Shown one piece after another: positions 40,528 to 49,731 of a stretch of DNA of 64,000 nucleotides. Both the position numbers and the translations under genes were made by a program. Below the pieces are notes generated by a model. It was not told where the DNA came from. It was given only the letters and a program-made list of their open reading frames with translations, and searched no databases. Within the stretch, counting starts at the first letter, position 1. Every line of letters begins with the position of its first letter. Origin of the DNA: Chloroflexota bacterium (GTDB taxonomy: Bacteria; Chloroflexota; Limnocylindria; QHBO01); NCBI GenBank assembly GCA_040902225.1, contig JBBDXT010000007.1, positions 513,112-577,111 on the forward strand. The letters are read 5' to 3'.

Positions 40528-41211
40528 GTGTCCGCCGTGCTTCGACCGATACCCTTCGACGCCGGGGAGGCGCCGCCGCAGGCTGCCCCGATGGCGCTGG
40601 CGAAGCTTGCTCGCTTCGGACCGAGTGCCCTTCACGATGACGAGCTGCTCGCGATTGTGGTCGGCGGTCGCGACGCCGCGAAAGCTGTCCGGTCCGTCCT
40701 CGACCCGCGAGGATTGGCCGGGCTGGCATCCGCCGGGCTCGCCGAGCTGCGACCGATCGGGCATCGCCGTGCAGCCTGCCTCCTGGCCGCGATCGAGCTC
40801 GGCCGCCGGGTTGCGTCCACGTGGCCGGCCGCCGGCTGGCGCATCCGCGCCCCTGCCGACCTGGCCGAGCGTCTGGTGCCGGTGATGGGTCACCTGGAGC
40901 GCGAGGAGCTGCGATCGGTGCTGCTCAACACCAAGAACACGGTCACCGGCATGGTCACCGTCTACGCCGGGAACCTGGCAGGCTCATCGGTCAGGGTCGG
41001 TGAGGTCTTTCGTGAAGCGGTCCAACGCCAATCGGCGGCCATGGTGGTCGTCCACAACCACCCATCCGGAGACCCGTCGCCGTCGACCGAGGACCTGCGC
41101 ATCACCCGCGAGCTGGCTGAAGCGGGGAGGCTGCTCGATATCGAGCTGCTCGACCACCTGGTGATCGGCCACGGGCGCTGGGTCAGCCTGCGTGCGCTCG
41201 GCGCCCTGTAG
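40528..41211 (+). CDS. radC: RadC family JAB/MPN-domain protein
   Basis: A 227-residue RadC-type protein. A short helix-hairpin-helix-like N-terminal part (GLASAGLAELRPIGHRRA) is followed by a JAMM/MPN+ domain with the metal motif VVHNHPSGDPSPSTED and an upstream Glu in REELRSVLLNTKN. Despite the historic name, a role in DNA repair is not established; a metal-dependent hydrolase activity is inferred from the motif. GTG 40528 lies 7 nt after TAGCCT. It converges on the ice-binding-like gene across a strong hairpin. Confidence 0.93.
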   Translation: MSAVLRPIPFDAGEAPPQAAPMALAKLARFGPSALHDDELLAIVVGGRDAAKAVRSVLDPRGLAGLASAGLAELRPIGHRRAACLLAAIELGRRVASTWPAAGWRIRAPADLAERLVPVMGHLEREELRSVLLNTKNTVTGMVTVYAGNLAGSSVRVGEVFREAVQRQSAAMVVVHNHPSGDPSPSTEDLRITRELAEAGRLLDIELLDHLVIGHGRWVSLRALGAL

Positions 41212-41240
41212 GGCCCATGCGTCCAATGCCCCTGCACAAC

Positions 41241-41275
41241 CTGCGAGGCCCCCGGCCGATCCGGGAGCCTCGCAG
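41241..41275. terminator. Strong hairpin between convergent genes
   Basis: Arms CTGCGAGGC (41241-41249) and GCCTCGCAG (41267-41275) pair perfectly. After one C/A mismatch the stem continues as CCCGG/CCGGG around the loop CCGAT. This 14-bp stem between the convergent radC and ice-binding-like genes probably ends both transcripts, although neither side has a real T-run. Confidence 0.7.
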
Positions 41276-41294
41276 CTTGAGCGAGTGGTCGGGC

Positions 41295-42188
41295 CTACCG
41301 GCTCCGGCGAGCCGTTCGCACGCCCGTCGTTGCCAAGGCGGCCAGCATGGCGGTCAGGACCAGCGCGAAGACCACCGTACCCAAGGGGTTGCCTCGCTCT
41401 GAGCCACTGATCGCAACGTCCGTCAAGGAGGGGCTTGGCGTCGGCGCGCTTGATGCCGGCGCGCCCGCGCAGGTTGACGTATCGATGCTGTCGTTGATCA
41501 GGGTCACCTGCCCGTTTCGGGCCAGTGCTCGACCGGTCACCGTCACGCTGTCCTGCATCGTGATCGATGACAGAGCCATGATCGTCCCCACGAAGGTGGA
41601 GCCCGATCCGAGCGTCGCCGAGCTGGTGACCTGCCAGAAGACGTTGCACGCGCTCGCGCCGTTGATGAGCGCCACCGTACTGGATGAGGCCGTGATGAGG
41701 TCCGACGTTGCCTGGAAGACCCACACCGAACTCGGGTCGTTCTCGCCGTCAAGCGTGAGCGTCCCGGTGAGGCCGAGCGTGACGCCCCCTGCGTTATAGA
41801 CGCCGCCGACGAGGGTCAGACCACCCAGCGTCCCGTGCGTGGCCGTCACCGGCAGCGCTGCGGCTACCGTGTACGCGGCGGCGAGATCGATCTTGGCCTG
41901 CAGCGCGACCGCGTCGGCCCTGTGGATCGTCCCGCTCACCGTCCCGGGCGGGAATCCCGTCACGGCGGCCGCCGGGCTGATGCCGAGGTCTCCCGTGATG
42001 GTGGTCAGCCCGGTATTTGTCACCGCCGGGGTGCCGGCCAGGACCGCGAAGGGCGCTGCCGTTCCAAGGCCGATCGGCGGCGGACCTGCCGCAATTGCGA
42101 TCTGTCCGACGGCAAGCATGCTGGTCGCGAGGGCGACCGCGATGCCAGCCGGGAGCCTTAGCCTGGGATTGCGAATTCGTGCCTTCAT
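41295..42188 (-). CDS. Ice-binding-like (DUF3494) surface protein
   Basis: Secreted protein of 297 residues. A signal peptide (about residues 1-33) precedes a DUF3494/ice-binding beta-solenoid: LGTAAPFAVLAGTPAVTNTG, ITGDLGISPAAAVTGFPPG, LTLDGENDPSSVWVFQ, and the ACNVFWQVTSSATLGSGSTF and LARNGQVTLINDSI turns. A Pro/Ser-rich linker and a C-terminal helix with a basic tail (RTARRSR) would hold it on the cell surface. The family binds ice crystals in cold-adapted microbes, but many members act as adhesins. ATG 42188 follows GAGG by 8 nt, and a TAGACT hexamer lies about 50 nt upstream on the minus strand (42243-42238). Confidence 0.9.
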   Translation of the reverse strand: MKARIRNPRLRLPAGIAVALATSMLAVGQIAIAAGPPPIGLGTAAPFAVLAGTPAVTNTGLTTITGDLGISPAAAVTGFPPGTVSGTIHRADAVALQAKIDLAAAYTVAAALPVTATHGTLGGLTLVGGVYNAGGVTLGLTGTLTLDGENDPSSVWVFQATSDLITASSSTVALINGASACNVFWQVTSSATLGSGSTFVGTIMALSSITMQDSVTVTGRALARNGQVTLINDSIDTSTCAGAPASSAPTPSPSLTDVAISGSERGNPLGTVVFALVLTAMLAALATTGVRTARRSR

Positions 42189-42307
42189 CGTGCCTACCTC
42201 GAATCAGCGAACTGCCCCACCCTTCGTGGCAGGAGGCAGTCTACTCCCGCCGCCGTGCACTGGACCGACGGGCCGATCACGCCAACGGTGCGGAGCGATT
42301 CATCCCC

Positions 42308-43567
42308 TCAGCCATCGGCCAGCACTCGATAAAGGTCGCCGTCACTGATGTCGACGAGGTAGATCTCCCCATCCTCTCCCTCCCCGAACGCGGAGATTCG
42401 GAGCCCCGTGTCGGCCAGGGGCATGGCGGTCAGACCCTCCGCGGGGAGGGTGAAGACGGTGCCGGAGCAGTAGTCTGCAAACAGGTAGCTCCCCTGCATC
42501 ACCGGCTGACGCGTGCCGCGATACACGTAGCCACCAGTGACCGAGCACCCTCTGTCGTGCCCGTACTCGGCGATCGGCCCGACCCCGCTGACCCCTTTGC
42601 AGTCCCGGAAGCAGTGCGATCCTTCGTAGATATTCCAACCGTAGTTCTCGCCTCCCGCAGAATCGGCGGGCTGGCGGTCGATCTCTTCCCATGCGTTCTG
42701 GCCCACGTCGCCGATGTACAGGTCGCCCGTGGCGCGGTCGAAGCTGAAGCGCCAGGGATTCCGCAGGCCGTAGGCCCAGATCTCGGACAGCCCCGCACCC
42801 GGGTCGACGCCGCCGGGCGCGTAGGGGTTGGTGTCGGGGATTGAGTATTGCTGCGTGGGTGCCGGCGCGGCGTCGACGTCGATGCGCAGGATCTTGCCGA
42901 GCAGCGTCTGCCGGTTCTGCCCGTTCCCAAACGGATCGCCACCCGACCCGCCGTCGCCAAGGCCGATGTAGAGGTAGCCGTCGGGCCCGAAGGCGATCTC
43001 TCCGCCGTTGTGGTTCGCAAACGGCTGATCCTGGGTCAAGAGGATCCGCTCGCTCGCTGCGCTGGCAGCGCCGCGGTCCGTCGACGCGGCCAGCTCCGAG
43101 ATGACCGTCGCGCCGTCACCGCCGCGGCTGTAGTGCACGAAGAGGCGCCCGTTGGCGGCGAAGTCGGGGTGGAAGGCGACCCCCAGCAGCCCGCGTTCGC
43201 CGCCGGCTCGGACGCGGTCCGAGAGGTCGACGAAATCGACCCCGCGCACGGTTCCGTCCGGGTTGACGACACGGATTCGGCCACCCCGCTGGTTGACGAA
43301 CAGGCGACCGCTGCCGTCACCCGCGTTGGTGATCCCGATGGGGTCGATGAGCCCCGAGGCGATCGGCTCTAGCCTGATCCCCTCCAGCGGCCCGAGGCTC
43401 GGCATGAGCGAAGGAGACGGGGAAACGGCCAGCGACGACGGGCTCGGCGCACCGGGAGCGGACGGAGACGCCTGGGGGCTCTCCGTGGGGGAGCTGCATC
43501 CGACCGCCAGCAGGACCGTGAGCGCGGCAGCCGACCAGTGGTTCTGTCGACGGTTTCGGGCGTGCAT
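42308..43567 (-). CDS. PQQ-dependent sugar dehydrogenase-like lipoprotein (GSDH family)
   Basis: Predicted exported six-bladed beta-propeller of the glucose/sorbosone dehydrogenase family, 419 residues. Lipobox AVGC places the modified Cys at 24; a Pro/Ser linker of about 35 residues follows. Family segments include ERGLLGVAFHPDFAANG, FANHNGGEIAFGPDGYLYIG, GDGGSGGDPFGNGQNR, EIWAYGLRNPWRFSFD and IGDVGQNAWEEI. They cover the conserved His and Arg that surround PQQ, but PQQ use and substrate are not certain. ATG 43567 is preferred to GTG 43576 because TAGGCT ends 9 nt before it. It diverges from glgE, 51 nt away. Confidence 0.87.
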   Translation of the reverse strand: MHARNRRQNHWSAAALTVLLAVGCSSPTESPQASPSAPGAPSPSSLAVSPSPSLMPSLGPLEGIRLEPIASGLIDPIGITNAGDGSGRLFVNQRGGRIRVVNPDGTVRGVDFVDLSDRVRAGGERGLLGVAFHPDFAANGRLFVHYSRGGDGATVISELAASTDRGAASAASERILLTQDQPFANHNGGEIAFGPDGYLYIGLGDGGSGGDPFGNGQNRQTLLGKILRIDVDAAPAPTQQYSIPDTNPYAPGGVDPGAGLSEIWAYGLRNPWRFSFDRATGDLYIGDVGQNAWEEIDRQPADSAGGENYGWNIYEGSHCFRDCKGVSGVGPIAEYGHDRGCSVTGGYVYRGTRQPVMQGSYLFADYCSGTVFTLPAEGLTAMPLADTGLRISAFGEGEDGEIYLVDISDGDLYRVLADG

Positions 43568-43576
43568 GTCGGCCAC

Positions 43577-43582
43577 AGCCTA
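43577..43582 (-). promoter_or_regulatory. -10-like hexamer TAGGCT, leaderless promoter candidate
   Basis: On the minus strand TAGGCT ends 9 nt before the ATG of the sugar-dehydrogenase-like gene; no Shine-Dalgarno sequence is present. A TACGGT on the plus strand at 43600-43605 may serve the divergent glgE. Confidence 0.35.
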
Positions 43583-43618
43583 CCCGGGCGTGGATGGGGT
43601 ACGGTTGCGCTCCAACCG

Positions 43619-45703
43619 ATGACGACGACCCGAGCAGCCCTCACGCGCGCCGCCGTAGCCGCTCATGCCGCGCTCGAGCCAGGGCCCGAGGCGATCGGGA
43701 CGCGCCGGTCGATCGTGATCGAGGCCGTGGACCCGGAGATCGACTGCGGCGAGGCCGCGGTCAAGCGCGTCGTGGGAGACGAGCTGCGCGTCACCGCCGA
43801 CATCTTCGGCGAAGGGCACGACCTGCTTGATGCGGCGCTGCTCATTCGTCGCGAGGACGAGCAACGCTGGACGGAGTCCGGCATGCGCCTGGTCTCCAAC
43901 GACCGCTGGAGCGGCACTGCACGGCTGCGCCATAGCGCGAGGCATCGGTACACGATCGAGGCCTGGCGAGATGCCATCGGCTCATGGCGAGAGGCAATCA
44001 CCAAGAAGCTCGACGCCGGCCAGCCGGTCGCCACCGAGCTGGCCGAGGGCCGCGCGCTGCTGGAGGCGACACAGGGGCGCACGCGCGGGGCGGACGCGCG
44101 CCTGATCGCCGCCGCACTGACGCGGGAGAGTCGAGCCCGCACCGAGCGCACGCGTGCCGCGGCGCTTGCGGACGACCGAGTCGTGGCAGCGGCTCGCCGA
44201 CACCCCGATCGCGGCGCGGCGACGCGGTATCGGCGCGAGCTGCCGCTGGTGGTCGATCGCGAGCTGGCGCGCTGCTCCGCCTGGTACGAGCTGTTTCCGC
44301 GATCCCAGGGCCGCGATCCAGCCCACCCGGTGGCAACTACCCTGCGCGAGGCCGAGTGGCGTCTCTCGCAGATTGCCGCGATGGGCTTCGACGTCGTGTA
44401 TCTGCCGCCCATCCACCCGATCGGTCGCACGAATCGCAAGGGACGCGACAATGCCGTGCGGGCGCGGCGCGGCGATCCCGGCTCGCCGTGGGCGATCGGA
44501 CGTGACGGCGGGGGCCACACCCAGGTGGCGAAGGAGCTGGGCGGGATGGAGGCGCTCGATGATTTCCGAGGGAGAGCCGAGGCGCTTGGCCTCGAAGTGG
44601 CGATCGACCTCGCGCTCCAGGCATCACCCGACCACCCGTGGGTGAAGCAGCATCCGGAGTGGTTCAGTCAGGCGCCGGACGGCACGATCAAGTACGCGGA
44701 GAATCCGCCGAAGCGTTACGAGGACATCTACCCGTTCGACTTCGTCGGCGCGGCGCTCGCCGATCGCGAGGCGCTGTGGCACGCGTGGCTTCAGGTGGTG
44801 CTGACCTGGGTCGAGCGCGGCATTCGCATCTTCCGCGTCGACAACCCGCACACCAAGCCGGTCGCCTTCTGGCGGTGGCTGATCGCCGAGGTGCAGGCCG
44901 TCGATCCCGGCGTCATCTTCCTGGCGGAGGCGTTCACCGCCCCAAAGATGATGCGGGCCCTGGCCAAGGCGGGATTCAGCCAGAGCTACACCTACTTCAC
45001 CTGGCGCGACTCCCCCGACGAGCTGCGCGACTACCTGACCGAGCTGACGGCAGGCCCGATGCGCGAGTACTTCCGCGGCAACCTGTGGCCGAACACCCCC
45101 GACATCTTCCCGCACCACCTCGAACACGGCCGAGCTGCCTTCGCGACCCGGGCCGTCCTGGCCGCGACGCTCGCTCCGTCGTGGGGGATCTACTCCGGCT
45201 TCGAGCTGTGCGAGCGCGGGCGCCTCGATGACCGGGAGGAGTACGCGCGCAGCGAGAAGTACGAGATCCGCGCGCGCGATTGGGGCGCGCCAGGCAACAT
45301 CATGGCGCTGGTCTCCGGACTCAATCGACTGCGGCGCGAGTGGCGTGCCCTGCGGCTGAATGACAACCTGCGCTTCGAGCGGATGACCGGCGAACGATCC
45401 CTCTTCTATCGCAAGGCCATGCCCACGGGCGAGATCGATCCGCTCACCGGATCCTCGAGCCTGTGGCGCGATCCGGTCTACGTCGCGGTCAACTGTGATC
45501 CCGGGAGCCCGGAGAGCGCGATCCTGCACCCTGACCTGCCCGCGATCGGGATGGGCTGGGATGAGCCCTACCTGATGGTCGACCTCCTGACGGGACGCTC
45601 CCGCCGGCTGCGTGGCGCGGAGATCCAGGTCGAGCTCAACCCGGCGCGCCTCCCGTATCGGGTCTTCACCATTCGCCCGATCGCCGGCTCGCCCGCCAGG
45701 TGA
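43619..45703 (+). CDS. glgE: Alpha-1,4-glucan:maltose-1-phosphate maltosyltransferase
   Basis: GH13_3 enzyme extending alpha-glucans with maltose 1-phosphate. The 694-residue chain has the GlgE-specific N-terminal domain (IVIEAVDPEIDCGEAAVKRVVG, split at residues 25-46), SAWYELFPRS at the core start, and the active site. Nucleophile D408 in FRVDNPHTKP and acid/base E437 in FLAEAFTAP are 29 residues apart, as in Streptomyces GlgE. ATG 43619 fits the family start; an earlier GTG frame overlaps the divergent gene. It overlaps glgX (GTGA). treS, pep2/mak and glgM, which supply maltose 1-phosphate, are not in the window. Confidence 0.94.
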   Translation: MTTTRAALTRAAVAAHAALEPGPEAIGTRRSIVIEAVDPEIDCGEAAVKRVVGDELRVTADIFGEGHDLLDAALLIRREDEQRWTESGMRLVSNDRWSGTARLRHSARHRYTIEAWRDAIGSWREAITKKLDAGQPVATELAEGRALLEATQGRTRGADARLIAAALTRESRARTERTRAAALADDRVVAAARRHPDRGAATRYRRELPLVVDRELARCSAWYELFPRSQGRDPAHPVATTLREAEWRLSQIAAMGFDVVYLPPIHPIGRTNRKGRDNAVRARRGDPGSPWAIGRDGGGHTQVAKELGGMEALDDFRGRAEALGLEVAIDLALQASPDHPWVKQHPEWFSQAPDGTIKYAENPPKRYEDIYPFDFVGAALADREALWHAWLQVVLTWVERGIRIFRVDNPHTKPVAFWRWLIAEVQAVDPGVIFLAEAFTAPKMMRALAKAGFSQSYTYFTWRDSPDELRDYLTELTAGPMREYFRGNLWPNTPDIFPHHLEHGRAAFATRAVLAATLAPSWGIYSGFELCERGRLDDREEYARSEKYEIRARDWGAPGNIMALVSGLNRLRREWRALRLNDNLRFERMTGERSLFYRKAMPTGEIDPLTGSSSLWRDPVYVAVNCDPGSPESAILHPDLPAIGMGWDEPYLMVDLLTGRSRRLRGAEIQVELNPARLPYRVFTIRPIAGSPAR

Positions 45704-47703
45704 CGGCCGACCTCGGCGCTCCGCTCGGCGCCACGCCAGCGGAGGACGGCACAACCTTTCGCCTGTGGAGCGAGCACGGCGAGGCGGTAGAGCTCTGCAT
45801 CTTCGAAGCCGATGGTGCGGAGCGGCGCGTCCCCCTGGCACGCGGCCCGGACCAGCTGTGGGCAGTCCACGTCACGGGGGTGGGCGAGGGCCAGCGCTAC
45901 GGCTACCGGGTGCACGGACCGTTCGATCTGGAGGAGGGCCATCGCTTCAACCCGGCCAAGCTGCTGCTGGACCCGTACGCGCGCCGGCTGGAGGGGCCGA
46001 TCTCCCTCCGCGAGGAGCATTTCAGCCATCGCGATGGCGAGGGGGACGACGACCGGGGACCTGATCAGCGCGACTCGGCGCCGTTCAGCCCGAAGACCAT
46101 CGTCGAGCGTGCGATGCCGGCCATCGACGAGGCCGAGCGGCCACGCACCCCGATGCTCGAATCGGTGATCTACGAGCTCCACGTCAAGAGCTTCACGCGT
46201 CGCCACCCGGAGATCCCCGAAGGACTGCGCGGTACGTATGCCGGTCTGGCTCATCCCGCGGCGGTCGCGCACCTGCACACACTCGGCGTCACTGCGGTCG
46301 AGCTGCTGCCGGTGCAGCAGCAGCTGACTCCGCGATTCGTTCTCGAACGCGGCCAGATCGACTACTGGGGCTATAACACGGTCGCCTTCCTGGCTCCCGA
46401 TCCGCGACTGGCGGCCACCTCCGATCCGCGGGCGGAGCTGCGCGAGACGATCCAAACGCTCCATGCGGAGGGGATCGAGGTCCTGCTTGACGTGGTCTAC
46501 AACCACACCGGTGAGGGCGACGAGCTCGGCCCGACGGTCGCCTTCCGCGGCATCGACAACGCCGCCTACTATCGCCTCGACCCGGCTGACGCGAGCAAGT
46601 ATCGGAATGATTCGGGCACGGGCAACACGCTCGACGCGACGCATCCGGCCGTGGTGCGCCTGGTCCTCGACAGCCTCCACACCTTCGCCTCCGAGTACGG
46701 TGCCGATGGCTTCCGCTTCGACCTGGCGACCGTGCTGGGCCGCACGCCGGCGGGGTTCTCGGCCGACGCCCCGCTCTTCGCCGCGATTCAGGCCGACGTG
46801 CGCCTCGCCGGCCTCAAGCTGATCGCCGAGCCGTGGGACCTGGGCGTGCTCGGCTACCGGCTGGGGGAGTTTCCCGCGGGCTGGAGCGAGTGGAACGGGC
46901 AATACCGCGACGCGGTCCGGCGCTTCTGGGCCGGCATGGAGCATCTCCCGGGGGACCTGGCCCTCCGCATCGGCGGCTCGCCCGACCTCTTCCCGATGGA
47001 GGCCCGCGGGCCGGCGGCATCGGTCAACTTCGTGACCTCGCACGACGGCTTCACGCTGCGCGACCTGGTGAGCTACGCCGAGAAGCACAACGAGGCGAAC
47101 GGCGAGGACAACGAGGATGGCGAGACGACGAACGACTCGCTGAACTTTGGCGTCGAGGGCGACGCGGATGACGAGGGGATCCTGGCCCTGCGCGAGCGCC
47201 AGCGGCGCGCCCTGCTGGCGACGCTGCTCTGCTCCCGCGGCGCCGCAATGCTCCTCTCCGGCGACGAGCTGGGCCGCACGCAGCGCGGCAACAACAACGC
47301 CTACAGCCAGGACAACGAGGTCAGCTGGCTCGACTGGAGGCCGGCCACCCGTGACGCGGCATTGCTTCCGTTCGTGCGGTCGCTGGTCGCAGTTCGCCAG
47401 GCGCACCCCCTCCTCCGGCATGGCGCTGCCTCCGTGGTGGGCACCATGCCGCTGACCCTGCTGATCACGTCCGACGGCCCACAGGAGGGGCCTGATGCTG
47501 CGCTCCTGCTTGCCCTGAACCCGACCGATGCACCCTCCGTCGTCCACCTGCCGGCCGAGGAGCCGGGCGGCTGGATCAGGTATCTCGACTCCGCCGATCC
47601 GGAGCCGACGCCCCCCGCGGGGCGTCCGCTGCGCCCGGAGCCTGCCACGCTCGCACTTCCCGGTCGCAGTGTCATCCTGCTGGGACGCTCGCCCAAGCCC
47701 TAA
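45700..47703 (+). CDS. glgX: Glycogen debranching enzyme (isoamylase type)
   Basis: Hydrolyses alpha-1,6 branches of glycogen-like glucans. The 667-residue protein has an N-terminal CBM48-like domain (GATPAEDGTTFRLWSEHGEA), YELHVKSFTRRHPEIPEGLRG in two blocks, LLDVVYNHTGEGDE, the nucleophile in GFRFDLATVLGR, the acid/base Glu in IAEPWDLG, and NFVTSHDGFTLRDLV. GTG 45700 overlaps the glgE stop, so both are made together. It converges on glgB with a 32-bp coding overlap. Confidence 0.95.
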   Translation: MTADLGAPLGATPAEDGTTFRLWSEHGEAVELCIFEADGAERRVPLARGPDQLWAVHVTGVGEGQRYGYRVHGPFDLEEGHRFNPAKLLLDPYARRLEGPISLREEHFSHRDGEGDDDRGPDQRDSAPFSPKTIVERAMPAIDEAERPRTPMLESVIYELHVKSFTRRHPEIPEGLRGTYAGLAHPAAVAHLHTLGVTAVELLPVQQQLTPRFVLERGQIDYWGYNTVAFLAPDPRLAATSDPRAELRETIQTLHAEGIEVLLDVVYNHTGEGDELGPTVAFRGIDNAAYYRLDPADASKYRNDSGTGNTLDATHPAVVRLVLDSLHTFASEYGADGFRFDLATVLGRTPAGFSADAPLFAAIQADVRLAGLKLIAEPWDLGVLGYRLGEFPAGWSEWNGQYRDAVRRFWAGMEHLPGDLALRIGGSPDLFPMEARGPAASVNFVTSHDGFTLRDLVSYAEKHNEANGEDNEDGETTNDSLNFGVEGDADDEGILALRERQRRALLATLLCSRGAAMLLSGDELGRTQRGNNNAYSQDNEVSWLDWRPATRDAALLPFVRSLVAVRQAHPLLRHGAASVVGTMPLTLLITSDGPQEGPDAALLLALNPTDAPSVVHLPAEEPGGWIRYLDSADPEPTPPAGRPLRPEPATLALPGRSVILLGRSPKP

Positions 47704-49591
47704 GGCTCCCCGCCGGCTGGTCCGCCGAGGGGCGCAGGAAGAGGGTGCCTCGCGGGGGGACGATGACCTGTGCCGACGCGGGCTGCCCGCCCCAGGGGTG
47801 CGCCTCGGCCCACACGCTTCCACCGTTTCCCACATTGGTGCCGCCGTAAGACTCTGAGTCGGTGTTGAGCAGCTCGTCCCACCGGCCGGAGACGGGAAGC
47901 CCCAGGAGGTACCCATGGCGAGAAGTGGCAGCGCCGTTCTGCACCACGACCGTCATCTGCTCCTGCATGCCCGGAAGTGCCCCACGACGCACCCAGGCCA
48001 CGACCGAAGCATCGGCTGTCCCCTCGCCGTCGATCCATGCGAAGCCTGCGGGGTCGGCGTCCCCTGCCCAGAGCGACGGTGACGAGTGATACAGCGCGGC
48101 GAGGTCGTTGAGCAGCCTTGCATAGCCGATCCGCGCGACATCGCCTTCAGCCTCCTTCCACGGAAGCTGGCGATCGTGGTTCCATTCCCGCTCAGGGGCC
48201 AGTTCGGTGCCCATGAACAGCAGCTTCTTCCCCGGCTGACCGACCTGGTTGGCGACGAGCGACCGAAGACTCGCAAACTGCCGTTCACCCTTGCCCGGCA
48301 TCTTCCCAAGCAAGGTGCCCTTGCCGTGGACGACTTCGTCGTGCGAGAGGGGCAGGACCCATCGCTCGTTGTCCAGGTAGAACCCCCGGAAGGTGATCTC
48401 GCGACGATGGAGCCGGCGCCTGTCGGGTCGCTTGTGGAAGTAGACCAGCGTGTCGTGCATCCAGCCGAGGTCCCACTTGAGGTCGAAACCGAGGCCGCCG
48501 TCGGCCACCGGGCGGCTGACGCCAGTGAAATCGGTCGACTCCTCGGCGATCGTGATCACCCCGGGAAGCCCGATGCGACACCGCGTGTTCAGCTCGCGCA
48601 GGAAGGCGATCGCCTCGAGGTTGTGGTTGCCACCCTGGACGTTCGGCGTCCACTGGGCGCGTTTGCGCGCGTAGTCGAGGTAGAGCATCGAGGCGACGGC
48701 GTCGACCCGCAGCCCGTCGACGTGGAACTCCTCCAGCCAGTAGCGAGCATTGCCGATCAGGAAGTCGCGGATCTCCGCCCGCCCGAAGTTGAAAACGAGG
48801 CTGCCCCATTCGGGGTGCTCCCGTCGCTGCGGGTCGGGATCCTCGTAGAGGTGTGTCCCGTCGAAGCGGGCGAGCCCATACGCATCACGTGCGAAGTGCG
48901 CCGGCACCCAGTCGAGGATCACGCCGATCCCAGACTGATGGAGCAGGTCGACCATGCCGCGCAGTTGATCCGGGGTCCCGTAGCGCGCGGTCGGGGCGTG
49001 GAACGCCGTCACCTGGTAGCCCCACGATGCATAGAACGGGTGCTCGGCGAGCGGGAGCAGCTCGATGTGGGTGAATCCGTGCCGAATGCAGTGCTCGGCG
49101 AGGAGCGGCCCCAGCTCCGCGTAGGTCAGGAACCTGCCTCGTGGTCCGCGTCGCCACGAGCCGAGGTGGACCTCGTAGATCCGCATTGGAGAGCGCTGGA
49201 GATCGCGCCGCGACCGCTCCTCCAGCCAGCCGTCGTCCGACCAGGCGTGCGCCGATGGCGTCGCCACGTGGCTCGCGCTTCCGGGCGGAAGGTCCATCGA
49301 CTGCCCGTAGGGATCGGCCTTGTGCCTGGTTCGGCCATCGGCTCCGCGGACGACGTACCGGTAGCGATCGCCCGCCTTCACGCCGGGGACGAAGCACTCC
49401 CAGATGCCAGTGGCGGATGACAAGGTCATGGACACGGCGTCGTCGTGCCAGTTGCAGAACGCTCCGGTCACGCTGACCCGCCGCGCGTTGGGCGCCCACA
49501 CCGAGAACGCCACCCCATCGGTCCCGCCGACCCTGCGGAGGTGCGAGCCGAGGACCTGCCAGGGTCGTGCGGGCTGTTGCTCGTCGGCCAT
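47672..49591 (-). CDS. glgB: 1,4-alpha-glucan branching enzyme
   Basis: Introduces alpha-1,6 branches into glucans. The 639-residue GH13 enzyme has a CBM48 domain (FSVWAPNARRVSVTGAFCNW), YEVHLGSWRR, LLPLAEHPFYASWGYQVTAF, nucleophile Asp in GLRVDAVASMLYLDY, acid/base Glu in ITIAEEST and LPLSHDEVVHGKG. Its last codons overlap glgX on the other strand. With glgE and glgX it makes a set for building and trimming a branched glucan through the GlgE route. Confidence 0.96.
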   Translation of the reverse strand: MADEQQPARPWQVLGSHLRRVGGTDGVAFSVWAPNARRVSVTGAFCNWHDDAVSMTLSSATGIWECFVPGVKAGDRYRYVVRGADGRTRHKADPYGQSMDLPPGSASHVATPSAHAWSDDGWLEERSRRDLQRSPMRIYEVHLGSWRRGPRGRFLTYAELGPLLAEHCIRHGFTHIELLPLAEHPFYASWGYQVTAFHAPTARYGTPDQLRGMVDLLHQSGIGVILDWVPAHFARDAYGLARFDGTHLYEDPDPQRREHPEWGSLVFNFGRAEIRDFLIGNARYWLEEFHVDGLRVDAVASMLYLDYARKRAQWTPNVQGGNHNLEAIAFLRELNTRCRIGLPGVITIAEESTDFTGVSRPVADGGLGFDLKWDLGWMHDTLVYFHKRPDRRRLHRREITFRGFYLDNERWVLPLSHDEVVHGKGTLLGKMPGKGERQFASLRSLVANQVGQPGKKLLFMGTELAPEREWNHDRQLPWKEAEGDVARIGYARLLNDLAALYHSSPSLWAGDADPAGFAWIDGEGTADASVVAWVRRGALPGMQEQMTVVVQNGAATSRHGYLLGLPVSGRWDELLNTDSESYGGTNVGNGGSVWAEAHPWGGQPASAQVIVPPRGTLFLRPSADQPAGSLRAWASVPAG

Positions 49592-49731
49592 CGCTCGTCA
49601 CCTTAGCGAACTCATCGCCGAGGGCGACTTCGCATTGCCCGCGGCTGGCCGATCCGTCACACTTCGCCCATCGCCAGCCGCCCAGCTGGAGTCCCCACCG
49701 CGCGTCATTCACCGTCCCAGCTGGAGGCACC

